Below, in pieces: positions 1 to 6,655 of a stretch of DNA of 15,461 bases. This stretch comes from JBQCDV01 sp051960855. GTDB lineage: Bacteria > Actinomycetota > Actinomycetes > JAJZTN01. Made by a program: the position numbers and the translations under genes. Within the stretch, counting starts at the first letter, position 1, and every line of letters begins with the position of its first letter. Under the pieces are notes generated by a model. It was not told the origin of the DNA and made no database searches. It saw only the letters and a list, made by a program, of their open reading frames with translations. The stretch spans positions 1-15,461 of the forward strand of contig JBQCDV010000218.1 of the NCBI GenBank assembly GCA_051960855.1, written 5' to 3'.

Positions 1-2
1 CG

Positions 3-281
3 CAGGAGGAGGTCGACTCGCTGCTCGGGCTGCTCCGTCCCCCGGGACCGCTCCCGCCCAAGGGCCACTCCGCCCCCACCATGCAGTCGATACGTCAGCT
101 GCTCGCCCGACTGCCGGCCGGCGTGACGGCACAGGAGGCCGCGACAGAGCTGGGCATCTCCCGTCCTACCGCGCAGCGCTACCTGAGCTCACTGGAGCGG
201 CAGGGAGAGGTGGAGCTGACGCTGCGGTATGGCAGCACGGGGCGTCCCGAGCACTCCTACCGGACGCGGCGCGACCGTTAA
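3..281 (+). CDS. CitB/DcuR-type response regulator, C-terminal part (5' end outside window)
   Basis: The frame is open from the left edge, so only the last 92 residues are present and the start lies upstream. The piece opens with a linker ending LPPKGHSAPT, which resembles the LPKG linker between receiver and output domain in citrate/malate response regulators. It is followed by a winged helix-turn-helix: TAQEAATELGISRPTAQRYLSSL is the recognition region and RYGSTGRPEHSYR the wing. Members of this family act with a sensor histidine kinase and bind DNA to control transport and use of di- or tricarboxylates. The receiver domain with its phospho-acceptor Asp is not visible, so the family rests on the linker and HTH. 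The gene converges on korB. The internal ATG at 81 is not the real start because the similarity extends upstream of it. Confidence 0.8.
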   Translation, partial: QEEVDSLLGLLRPPGPLPPKGHSAPTMQSIRQLLARLPAGVTAQEAATELGISRPTAQRYLSSLERQGEVELTLRYGSTGRPEHSYRTRRDR

Positions 282-347
282 CCGCGAAGCCGTGAGCCTG
301 GGCTTACCGTCGCTCCGACGAGAACCGTTTGCGCGGCGCTCGGCCGC

Positions 348-1442
348 TCAGACCGTCCAGGAGTCCGAGCCCTTCAGCAGAGCGGCCAGCCCCGACTCGC
401 TGTCCGCGGGGCCTGACGTCTCCTGTGCGTGGCGCACCTGGCTGCGCACGAGATCGTCGTAGGCCGGCCGGTCCACGGACCGGAAGATCCCGACGGGCGT
501 CGCGGCGAGGGTCCCGGAGGTGATCCGTGAGAGCGCGAAGGCGTAGGTGGGGTCATCGGTCGTCGCATCGTGGACGACGACCTTGTCCTCGCCGACCTCC
601 GCGACCTCGGCCACGCGCAGGGCTCCGCGCTCGTCACGCACGAGCCCGAGATGGCCATCGACACCCCATCGCACGGGTTGCCCGTGCTCGAGCCGGATCA
701 GCAGCTCGTCGGCGGTCTGGACGTCCTTGAGCGGCGCGAAGGCGTCGTCGTTGAAGATCGGGCAGTTCTGGTAGATCTCCACCAGAGCCGTCCCGCGGTG
801 CTCGGCGGCGGCGCGCAGCACCGACGTCAGGTGCTTGCGGTCACTGTCGAGAGTGCGGGCGACGAAGGTCGCCTCGGCGCCGAGGGCGAACGACACCGGG
901 TTGAACGGCGTATCCAGCGATCCGTAGGGCGTCGACTTGGTGATCTTGCCGGACTCCGACGTCGGGGAGTACTGCCCCTTGGTGAGGCCGTAGATCCGGT
1001 TGTTGAACAGCAGGATCTTCAGGTTGACGTTGCGGCGCAGCGCATGGGCGAGGTGGTTTCCGCCGATGGACAACGCGTCGCCGTCGCCGGTCACGACCCA
1101 GACCGAGAGGTCCTCGCGAGTCACGGCCAGACCGGTGGCGATGGCTGGCGCGCGGCCGTGGATCGAGTGCATGCCGTAGGTGTCGAGGTAGTACGGGAAC
1201 CGGGAGGAGCAGCCGATCCCCGAGACGAAGACGATGTTCTCCTTGCGCAGCCCCAGATCCGGCAGGAACGACTGCACGGCCGCGAGCACCGCGTAGTCGC
1301 CGCAGCCGGGGCACCAGCGCACCTCCTGGTCGGAGGTGAAGTCCTTGCGCGTCTGGTGCGCGTCGTCCTCGCCCAGGCGAGGGACCCCAGCGAGCCCTTC
1401 GGTCGGAAGACTGGGAAAGGGAAGGTCGGTGAGAGCGGTCAC
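348..1442 (-). CDS. korB: 2-oxoacid:ferredoxin oxidoreductase, beta subunit (2-oxoglutarate synthase type)
   Basis: This is the thiamine pyrophosphate and iron-sulfur subunit of a CoA-acylating 2-oxoacid:ferredoxin oxidoreductase, most likely acting on 2-oxoglutarate. It oxidatively decarboxylates the acid and passes electrons to ferredoxin in the cytoplasm. From the GTG at 1442 the protein has 364 residues. The CPGCG motif gives C44 and C47, SGIGCSSR gives C78, and YQNCPIF gives C227; these are the four expected [4Fe-4S] ligands of two-subunit enzymes. GDGD at 119-122, followed by GGNH at 127-130, is the Mg-TPP site. The GTG was chosen because it overlaps the korA stop in a GTGA, which implies translational coupling. 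An upstream extension of the open frame only reads antisense-like sequence inside korA. Substrate preference (oxoglutarate over pyruvate) is inferred from the family and two-subunit architecture. Confidence 0.93.
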   Translation of the reverse strand: MTALTDLPFPSLPTEGLAGVPRLGEDDAHQTRKDFTSDQEVRWCPGCGDYAVLAAVQSFLPDLGLRKENIVFVSGIGCSSRFPYYLDTYGMHSIHGRAPAIATGLAVTREDLSVWVVTGDGDALSIGGNHLAHALRRNVNLKILLFNNRIYGLTKGQYSPTSESGKITKSTPYGSLDTPFNPVSFALGAEATFVARTLDSDRKHLTSVLRAAAEHRGTALVEIYQNCPIFNDDAFAPLKDVQTADELLIRLEHGQPVRWGVDGHLGLVRDERGALRVAEVAEVGEDKVVVHDATTDDPTYAFALSRITSGTLAATPVGIFRSVDRPAYDDLVRSQVRHAQETSGPADSESGLAALLKGSDSWTV

Positions 1443-3316
1443 TCGCCGTGCACCTCCTTGATAGCGGTGCGGACGTGGTCGGCGATCTCGGCAGAAGTGA
1501 ACGGCAGGCCGCGCACCCGGTTGAGGGAGTCGATGTCGATCAGGAAGCGGGCACGCAGCAGCAGCGCGAGTTGCCCGAGGTTCATCTCGGGGACGACGAC
1601 GCGCTCGTAGCGAGCGAGGACCTCGCCCAGGTTGCCGGGGAACGGGTTGAGGTGACGCAGGTGGGCCTGCGCGACGGCAAGGCCCTCGTCGCGCAGCGCG
1701 CGGACAGCCGCCGCGCTCGGGCCATAGGTCGAGCCCCATCCCAGGACCAGGACTCGCGCATCGCCCTGGGGGTCGTCGACCTCGAGGTCGGGCACCGTGA
1801 CGCCGTCGATCTTCGCCTGGCGCAGGCGGACCATGCGGTCGTGGTTCTCCGGGTCGTAGGAGATCGACCCGGTGCCGTCTGCCTTCTCGATGCCGCCGAT
1901 GCGGTGCTCCAGCCCGGGGGTGCCGGGGACCGCCCACGGACGGGCGAGCGTCTCGGGGTCCCGCTTGTAGGGCAGGAAGCCGGTGTCGGAGTTGGGCTGC
2001 GTCGCGAAGTCCACCTGCAGGTCCGGCAGCTCGGTGACCTCCGGGACGCGCCAGGGCTCAGACCCGTTCGCGAGGTAGCCGTCCGAGAGCAGGAAGACCG
2101 GTGTGCGGTAGGTCGTCGCGATGCGAACGGCCTCGAGGGCGGCGTCGAAGCAGTCGGCGGGTGACTGGGCGGCCACGATCGCGACAGGCGCCTCTCCGTT
2201 GCGCCCGAACATCGCCTGCAGCAGGTCGGCCTGTTCGGTCTTGGTCGGCAGGCCCGTGCTGGGACCGCCGCGCTGGACGTCCACGATGATCAGCGGTAGC
2301 TCGAGCGCGACCGCCAATCCGATCGTCTCGCTCTTAAGCGCCACGCCGGGCCCGGAGGTCGTCGTCACGCCGAGTGCCCCACCGTAGGAGGCGCCCAGGG
2401 CCGCGCCGATGCCGGCGATCTCGTCCTCGGCCTGGAAGGTCGTGACGCCCAGCGGCTTGTGCTTCGACAGCTCGTGCAGGATGTCGCTGGCCGGGGTGAT
2501 CGGGTAGGAGCCAAGGAACAGCGGCAGCCCGGAGCGCTGGCTCGCTGCGATCAGCCCGAAGGCGAGCGCGAGGTTGCCGCTGATGTTGCGCCACGTGCCC
2601 GTCGTTCGGGTCGCGGGTGCGACCTCGTAGGCGACCGCAAAGTCCTCGGTCGTCTCGCCAAACGCCCAGCCGGTGCGCAACGCGGTGAGGTTGGCCTCGA
2701 GCACCTCGGGCTTGGTCGCGAAGCGCTTGCGCAGGAAGCTCTCGGTGCCGTCCGTCGGGCGCGAGTACAGCCAGGAGAGCAGCCCGAGGGCGAACATGTT
2801 CTTCGCGCGTTCGGCGTCCTTCTTGCCGATGGGCTGGCCCTCGAGAGCCTTGACCGTCAGCGAGGTCAGCGGCACCGGGTGGACGCGGTAGGACTGCAAC
2901 GACCCGTCCTCGAGGGGGCTGGTCTCGTAGCCGACCTTCGCGAGGGCGCGTTTGGTGAACTCGTCGGTGTTGACGATGATGCTGCCGCCCACGCGCAGCT
3001 CGCGCAGGTTGGCCTTGAGGGCCGCGGGGTTCATGGCGACGAGGACGTCGGGAGCATCTCCGGGCGTCAGCACGTCATGGTCGGCGAAGTGCAGCTGGAA
3101 GCTCGAGACGCCGGGCAGCGTGCCGGCTGGCGCACGGATCTCGGCCGGGAAGTTGGGCAGCGTGGAGAGGTCGTTGCCGAGCAGCGCCGTCTCGGCGGTG
3201 AACCTGTCGCCCGTGAGCTGCATGCCGTCGCCGGAGTCGCCCGCAAAGCGGATCACGACATGGTCGACGCGCTGGCGCGGCTTGTTGCCGGCCTGGTCCG
3301 AGACAGCTGCTGACAC
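1439..3316 (-). CDS. korA: 2-oxoacid:ferredoxin oxidoreductase, fused gamma-alpha subunit
   Basis: This is the larger partner of KorB, 625 residues, a usual length for the fused form. Domain order is a gamma (2-oxoacid oxidoreductase catalytic) domain at about 18-210, with the FAGDSGDGMQLTGDRF signature at 24-39, then the pyrimidine-binding alpha domain from about 245. YPITPAS at 271-277 is the substrate-recognition motif of this family, QAEDEIAG at 296-303 is the TPP-activating region, and TTSGPG lies near 319-324. With KorB it forms the oxygen-tolerant type of enzyme found in aerobic actinobacteria, alongside or in place of a 2-oxoglutarate dehydrogenase. The GTG start at 3316 has no convincing Shine-Dalgarno. 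A TAGAAT box sits exactly where a leaderless transcript would be expected. The gene is divergent from the nuoB-like operon. Confidence 0.93.
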   Translation of the reverse strand: MSAAVSDQAGNKPRQRVDHVVIRFAGDSGDGMQLTGDRFTAETALLGNDLSTLPNFPAEIRAPAGTLPGVSSFQLHFADHDVLTPGDAPDVLVAMNPAALKANLRELRVGGSIIVNTDEFTKRALAKVGYETSPLEDGSLQSYRVHPVPLTSLTVKALEGQPIGKKDAERAKNMFALGLLSWLYSRPTDGTESFLRKRFATKPEVLEANLTALRTGWAFGETTEDFAVAYEVAPATRTTGTWRNISGNLALAFGLIAASQRSGLPLFLGSYPITPASDILHELSKHKPLGVTTFQAEDEIAGIGAALGASYGGALGVTTTSGPGVALKSETIGLAVALELPLIIVDVQRGGPSTGLPTKTEQADLLQAMFGRNGEAPVAIVAAQSPADCFDAALEAVRIATTYRTPVFLLSDGYLANGSEPWRVPEVTELPDLQVDFATQPNSDTGFLPYKRDPETLARPWAVPGTPGLEHRIGGIEKADGTGSISYDPENHDRMVRLRQAKIDGVTVPDLEVDDPQGDARVLVLGWGSTYGPSAAAVRALRDEGLAVAQAHLRHLNPFPGNLGEVLARYERVVVPEMNLGQLALLLRARFLIDIDSLNRVRGLPFTSAEIADHVRTAIKEVHGE

Positions 3317-3322
3317 GCACCA

Positions 3323-3328
3323 ATTCTA
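3323..3328 (-). promoter_or_regulatory. Candidate -10 box (TAGAAT) of korA, leaderless geometry
   Basis: On the minus strand TAGAAT is followed by six bases and then the korA GTG, so a start about seven bases downstream would fall on the first base of the start codon. No purine-rich ribosome-binding site precedes the GTG. No clear -35 hexamer was seen. Leaderless mRNAs with this TANNNT-N6-7-RTG layout are common in actinobacteria. Confidence 0.45.
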
Positions 3329-3423
3329 CGTCGTGGCAGGCCTCGTGCCCGACGGCGAGATGTTCCCTCCGTCTCACTCGGCGTCTCGTATCTCGGACTT
3401 CCTGGCCCGCGAAGTGGGACGCC

Positions 3424-3429
3424 TAGACT
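3424..3429 (+). promoter_or_regulatory. Candidate -10 box (TAGACT) of the nuoB-like operon
   Basis: TAGACT fits the TANNNT consensus of the actinobacterial housekeeping sigma factor. It would start transcription near 3436, giving a leader of about 40 bases that contains the GAGGTG ribosome-binding site of the first gene. No good -35 hexamer was recognised. It lies in the 158-base gap shared with divergent korA. Confidence 0.35.
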
Positions 3430-3462
3430 CGGCGCACACGAGGGGTGGCGGGAGAGGCGGGC

Positions 3463-3468
3463 GAGGTG
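3463..3468 (+). promoter_or_regulatory. Ribosome-binding site deciding the nuoB-like start
   Basis: GAGGTG is strongly complementary to the 16S rRNA 3' end. It ends six bases before the ATG at 3475, which favours that start over the in-frame GTGs at 3445 and 3466. Confidence 0.55.
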
Positions 3469-3474
3469 TCGCAG

Positions 3475-3894
3475 ATGTCGGTGCGCATCGCCGTCGGTGA
3501 CGGCGACGTCGCGCTCCGGCTGCACCCGGTGGACCTCGGGTTGGCCTGCTGCGCCGTCGAGGTCGTCGCCGCCGCCGAGCGGTGGCGAGGTGACGGCGCG
3601 CTGCTGGCGTCCGTGGCGGAAGCCGACGTCCTGCTCGTCAGCGGGACGCTGACGGACCTGCTCGCGCCTGCCGTGCGGCGCGCCTACGACGCCCTGCCCC
3701 GTGACCGGCGCCGCGTGCTGAGCTTCGGCGTCTGCGCCAGCACCGGCGGCCCCTACTGGGACAGCTACGCGGTCACCAAGGGAGTCGACCAGCTGGTGCC
3801 CGTGGACGTCTACGTCCCCGGCTGCCCTCCGCGACCGGAGGCACTGCTCGCCGGGCTCCGAGAGCTGGCCGACGTGGTGGCGGCTGGGGCATGA
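3475..3894 (+). CDS. NuoB-like iron-sulfur protein (complex I PSST / small hydrogenase-subunit family)
   Basis: In complex I this family carries the terminal cluster N2 between the NuoI ferredoxin and NuoD at the quinone site. The 139-residue protein keeps all four N2 ligands: the adjacent C25-C26 in GLACCAVE, C87 in FGVCASTGG, and C117 in VYVPGCPPRPEAL. The stretch VTKGVDQLVPVDVYVPGCPPRPEAL is diagnostic of NuoB. It is shorter than a typical NuoB at the N terminus. The ATG at 3475 was chosen because GAGGTG at 3463-3468 is an excellent ribosome-binding site six bases away; in-frame GTGs at 3445 and 3466 are alternatives. The gene overlaps the next one by ATGA. No NuoD partner is present, so whether it works in a quinone-reducing complex is unknown. 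Confidence 0.88.
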   Translation: MSVRIAVGDGDVALRLHPVDLGLACCAVEVVAAAERWRGDGALLASVAEADVLLVSGTLTDLLAPAVRRAYDALPRDRRRVLSFGVCASTGGPYWDSYAVTKGVDQLVPVDVYVPGCPPRPEALLAGLRELADVVAAGA

Positions 3895-4634
3895 ACGCCG
3901 ACCAGCTCATCGCCGCGTTCGTCGAACGCTTCGGCGCCAGAGACGCGCGGGCACGGGTCGAGCTCGGCCTCGTCGTCGTCGACGTGGCGACCCGCGTCTG
4001 GGCGGATGCGGTGAGGCATGCCCGCGACTCCTGCGGCTTCGCGTGGTTCGACTGGCTCACCGGCGTGGAAGCCCCCGACGGCACTGTGGACGTCGCCATC
4101 CACCTCTGGCGCCCCGACGCCCGTCTGCATCTGCTGCTGCGCGTACCCGTCGCGACGGGTCGACCGCTGCCCTCGGCCACCTCGGTCTATCCCGGCGCTG
4201 CGTGGCACGAGCGGGAGACAGCGGAGATGTTCGGCGTGGAGTTCGCCGGCTTCCGCGACGCGCAGGGTGACGTGCTGCGCCCGCTGTTGCTGCCTGCGAT
4301 GGCCGACGTGCGTCTCGCCGAGGACGTGCCGCCTGACCCTCCGCTGGCACCGCGAACGCCGCTGCGCAAGCACGTCGTCGTGGCGGCACGGGCCGCGCGG
4401 CCCTGGCCCGGGCGGCGCGAGGCAGGCGAGAACGGCGACGTGCCGACGTCGCGGCGGAGGAGTGCGACCGCGCCCGGTGTCCCGGATGCCACCTGGGGAC
4501 CGCGCGATGCCACGTTGGCTGCGGGCGACCCCGGGGAGCCGGCCTCTTCCCGCGCAGCCCGACCCCGTCGGTCGAAGCGGCAGAGCGAGGGCACGCCCAG
4601 CCTGCGGGACTCGCGAGGGGATGAGCCGACGTGA
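3891..4634 (+). CDS. NuoC-like subunit (complex I 30-kDa family) with long C-terminal tail
   Basis: The 30-kDa subunit of complex I is a peripheral-arm protein next to NuoD and NuoB. The signature here is AWHERETAEMFGVEFAGFRDAQGD, matching the ERE-x-(Y/W)DM(F/Y)G-(I/V)-F-x-G-H motif of NuoC at about residues 103-127. It is followed by RPLLLP and PLRKHVV, which correspond to the LRRIL and HPLRKDY regions. The core ends near residue 170 at ARPWPG. The remaining 75 or so residues are low-complexity, rich in Arg, Ala, Pro and Ser, and have no recognised domain. The gene overlaps its neighbours by four bases on each side (ATGA at 3891, GTGA at 4631), so B, C and I are probably made from one message at coupled levels. 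Length is 247 residues. Confidence 0.85.
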   Translation: MNADQLIAAFVERFGARDARARVELGLVVVDVATRVWADAVRHARDSCGFAWFDWLTGVEAPDGTVDVAIHLWRPDARLHLLLRVPVATGRPLPSATSVYPGAAWHERETAEMFGVEFAGFRDAQGDVLRPLLLPAMADVRLAEDVPPDPPLAPRTPLRKHVVVAARAARPWPGRREAGENGDVPTSRRRSATAPGVPDATWGPRDATLAAGDPGEPASSRAARPRRSKRQSEGTPSLRDSRGDEPT

Positions 4635-5125
4635 GCGACGACAGCGACGTTCGGGACGGAGGGGGGCGCGACCAGCAGCCCGGGCGGCCGACGACGCAGC
4701 CGACGACGCAGCCAACGACCCAGCCGACGCAGCCGACCCACGCCACGCGGCGCGGTGTCATCGCCCTGCTGGAGGAGAACTGCACCGTCTGCATGATCTG
4801 CGCGCGGGAGTGCCCGGACTGGTGCATCGAGATCGAGTCCCACAAGGAGACCGTCGTGCCGGCCGGCGGCGGCCGGGAGCGCGTCGTTGCCGTGCTGGAC
4901 CGCTTCGCCATCGACTACGGGCTGTGCATGTACTGCGGGATCTGCGTGGAGGCGTGTCCCTTCGACGCGCTGTTCTGGGGGACCGACGACAGCTATCCCA
5001 GTGACACGGCCGACGACCTCGTGCACGAGCGGCCGCGGCTGGCGTCCTGGCTCGGCTCGGTCCCGCTGACCGATCTGCCGACCGGCGAGACCGACCTTGA
5101 CACGGGCACAGAGGCGCAACCGTAG
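4631..5125 (+). CDS. NuoI-like 2[4Fe-4S] ferredoxin
   Basis: This is a 164-residue electron carrier of the complex I TYKY/bacterial ferredoxin type. It has two perfect C-x2-C-x2-C-x3-C-P motifs: C51, C54, C57, C61 and C99, C102, C105, C109. FDALFWG after the second motif is like the end of the NuoI ferredoxin fold. Residues 20-37 form an unusual Pro-Thr-Gln repeat linker encoded by tandem 12-base repeats. The tail after about 125 shows no domain and no transmembrane segment. The GTG at 4631 overlaps the stop of the NuoC-like gene. It could be the terminal acceptor of a ferredoxin-using B/C/I module, or the electron acceptor of KorAB itself. Both are inferences from position. Confidence 0.87.
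   Translation: MSDDSDVRDGGGRDQQPGRPTTQPTTQPTTQPTQPTHATRRGVIALLEENCTVCMICARECPDWCIEIESHKETVVPAGGGRERVVAVLDRFAIDYGLCMYCGICVEACPFDALFWGTDDSYPSDTADDLVHERPRLASWLGSVPLTDLPTGETDLDTGTEAQP
4688..4741 (+). repeat. Tandem Pro-Thr-Thr-Gln coding repeat
   Basis: The 12-base unit CCGACGACGCAG occurs twice exactly (4688-4711) and a third time with two changes (4712-4723). A 9-base PTQ unit and a final PTH follow. It encodes a flexible, uncharged linker ahead of the ferredoxin domain and looks like a product of replication slippage. Confidence 0.85.
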
Positions 5126-5128
5126 GCT
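5123..5128 (+). promoter_or_regulatory. Candidate -10 box (TAGGCT) of purU overlapping the upstream stop codon
   Basis: TAGGCT includes the TAG stop of the NuoI-like gene and lies eight bases before the GTG proposed as the purU start. A transcript starting at about 5135-5137 would be leaderless or nearly so, consistent with the lack of any ribosome-binding site there. No -35 box was identified. Confidence 0.4.
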
Positions 5129-5136
5129 TGCCGACC

Positions 5137-5985
5137 GTGCCCGCTGAAGTCGTCCTGACGCTGTCCTGCCCCGACCGACCGGGGATCGTCGCCGCCGTCG
5201 CTGCCGCGCTCGCCTCGACGGGAGCCAACATCGCCGACAGCCAGCAGTTCGGGGACCCGTCGACCGGGTTGTTCTTCATGCGGGTTCACGCCAGCGCGCC
5301 CGACGCCGCTGCTGCAGACGTGGAGGCCGCGCTCGCTCCGGTGGCCGCAGAGTTCGGCATGTCCTGGGGACTGCACGACCTGGCCCGCCGTCCCTCGATG
5401 CTGGTCCTCGTCAGCAAGTTCGGGCACTGTCTCAACGACCTGCTCTTCCGCGTGCGGACGGGACACCTCGAGGTGGACATCCCCGCGGTAGTGAGCAACC
5501 ACGACGAGTACCGAGCCCTGGTCGAGTCATACGGAATCCCGTTCCACCACCTGCCGGTCACCCCGGAGACGAAAGCGGCGCAGGAGCAGCAGATCCTGGA
5601 TCTCGCCAAGCTCACCGGTGCCGACCTCGTCGTGCTGGCGCGCTACATGCAGGTGCTCTCGCCAGAGATGTGCGCGGCCCTGGACGGTCGGGCGATCAAC
5701 ATCCACCACTCGTTCCTGCCGAGCTTCAAGGGGGCAGCGCCGTACCAGCAGGCCTACGCCCGCGGGGTGAAGCTCATCGGGGCCACCGCGCACTACGTCA
5801 CCGCGAACCTCGACGAGGGCCCGATCATCGAGCAGGAGGTCGCGCGCGTGGACCACTCGATGGGTCCGAAGGAACTGTCCGCAGTCGGACGCGACCTGGA
5901 GTGCGTGGCGCTGGCCCGCGCCGTGCGCTGGCATCTCGAGCATCGGGTCCTGCTCAACGGCAGCAAGACGGTCGTCTTCCGCTGA
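5137..5985 (+). CDS. purU: Formyltetrahydrofolate deformylase
   Basis: The enzyme hydrolyses 10-formyltetrahydrofolate to tetrahydrofolate and formate, balancing one-carbon pools and supplying formate for PurT-type purine synthesis. The 282-residue protein has an N-terminal ACT domain (about 4-80, with LSCPDRPGIVAAV) that in this family senses Met/Gly or related ligands. A formyltransferase domain follows from about 86. Catalytic residues by comparison with PurN-type enzymes are N188 and H190 in INIHHSFLPSFKG and D226 in NLDEGPII. Length is normal. The in-frame TTG at 5128 is possible, but the GTG at 5137 fits the leaderless layout and family N terminus better. The gene follows the NuoI-like gene by 11 bases but probably has its own promoter. 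Confidence 0.95.
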   Translation: MPAEVVLTLSCPDRPGIVAAVAAALASTGANIADSQQFGDPSTGLFFMRVHASAPDAAAADVEAALAPVAAEFGMSWGLHDLARRPSMLVLVSKFGHCLNDLLFRVRTGHLEVDIPAVVSNHDEYRALVESYGIPFHHLPVTPETKAAQEQQILDLAKLTGADLVVLARYMQVLSPEMCAALDGRAINIHHSFLPSFKGAAPYQQAYARGVKLIGATAHYVTANLDEGPIIEQEVARVDHSMGPKELSAVGRDLECVALARAVRWHLEHRVLLNGSKTVVFR

Positions 5986-5989
5986 CTGA

Positions 5990-6023
5990 GCCGGCGTCTG
6001 CGGCGTGGCTACCAGGCGCCGGC
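5990..6023. terminator. Hairpin between convergent purU and yajQ
   Basis: Arms 5990-6000 (GCCGGCGTCTG) and 6013-6023 (CAGGCGCCGGC) form an 11-bp stem with one G-U pair and a 12-base loop. It sits just after the purU stop and before the yajQ stop, so it could end transcription from both sides. There is no U tract, as is usual for actinobacterial candidates. Confidence 0.5.
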
Positions 6024-6042
6024 CGCTGCCCGACGCGCTCGG

Positions 6043-6534
6043 CTACCGGTAGTTGACGAACTGCACCGCGAAGTCGAGGTCGGCTCCGCGCACCAGCGCC
6101 TGGACGGCCTGCAAGTCATCGCGGCTCTTGCTCGACACCCGCAGCTCCTCGCCCTGCACCTGGGCCTTGACGCCCTTGGGGCCCTCGTCGCGGATGAGCT
6201 TGGACAGCTTCTTCGCCTGCTCCTGGGAGATCCCCTCCTTGAGCGTCACGAAGATCTTGTACTCCTTGCCCGACACCTGAGGGTCGGCGGCGTCGATCGC
6301 CTTGAGCGAGACCTGCCGCTTGACCAGCTTCTCCTTGAAGACGTCCAGAGCCGCCTTGACGCGGTCCTCGGACTCGGCTTCGACCAGGATGCGCTCGGTC
6401 CCGCTCCAGCTGATCGACGAGCCCGTGCCCTTGAAGTCGAATCGCTGCGAGAGCTCCTTGGCGGTCTGGTTCAGCGCGTTGTCGACCTCCTGTCGGTCGA
6501 GCTTGCTCACGATGTCGAACGACGAGTCAGCCAT
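6043..6534 (-). CDS. yajQ: YajQ family nucleotide-binding protein
   Basis: This is a 163-residue protein of the UPF0234/YajQ family, which has two tandem ferredoxin-like domains. Some members bind cyclic di-GMP and act with transcription factors; others have been reported to bind RNA or nucleotides. The diagnostic N terminus is DSSFDIVSKLDRQEVDNALNQ, followed by LSQRFDFKGTGSSISW. The centre has GKEYKIFVTLKEGISQEQAKKLSKLIRD and the C terminus reads DLDFAVQFVNYR. All are near-invariant in the family and the length is standard. A GGAAGGA sequence upstream of the ATG can serve as ribosome-binding site. Which ligand it binds in actinobacteria is not clear. It runs convergent to purU. Confidence 0.95.
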   Translation of the reverse strand: MADSSFDIVSKLDRQEVDNALNQTAKELSQRFDFKGTGSSISWSGTERILVEAESEDRVKAALDVFKEKLVKRQVSLKAIDAADPQVSGKEYKIFVTLKEGISQEQAKKLSKLIRDEGPKGVKAQVQGEELRVSSKSRDDLQAVQALVRGADLDFAVQFVNYR

Positions 6535-6587
6535 CTGCGGCTTGGTTCCTTCCGGAGGTGGTCAGCTGCGGTCCATCCGGCCGCGAT

Positions 6588-6617
6588 CCTTGCCGGCCCC
6601 ATGCTTGCCGGCCCCAT
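6588..6617. repeat. 15-base tandem duplication upstream of yajQ
   Basis: Two adjacent 15-base copies, 6588-6602 and 6603-6617, share 14 of 15 bases (CTTGCCGGCCCCAT preceded by C or G). They lie in the 121-base gap between the DUF427 stop and the yajQ start. The gap holds no other obvious feature except a short inverted repeat near 6627-6641. Confidence 0.85.
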
Positions 6618-6655
6618 CCTTTCACTGCTGCTGACGGCAGCGCTTTTGGCGCCGG

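Noticed and set aside
333..347. Small hairpin GCGGC-GCTCG-GCCGC at the korB 3' end
   Set aside because: With only five base pairs and no U tract it is too weak to call a terminator.
570..1610. 346-codon plus-strand open frame opposite korB
   Set aside because: It is entirely antisense to a clear korB/korA with known motifs. Long antisense frames are expected at this GC content, and the translation has no recognisable domain.
2459..3313. 284-codon plus-strand open frame opposite korA
   Set aside because: It mirrors korA codons and its composition is an artefact of high-GC third positions on the other strand.
3810..4715. Minus-strand open frames of 284-310 codons opposite the nuoB/C/I-like genes
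   Set aside because: The plus-strand genes have diagnostic cysteine and ERE motifs and four-base overlaps. The minus frames are Arg- and Pro-rich shadows.
4688..4741. Possible CRISPR-like or iteron repeat
   Set aside because: The units are adjacent 12-mers without spacers, in frame inside a gene, and encode a simple linker.
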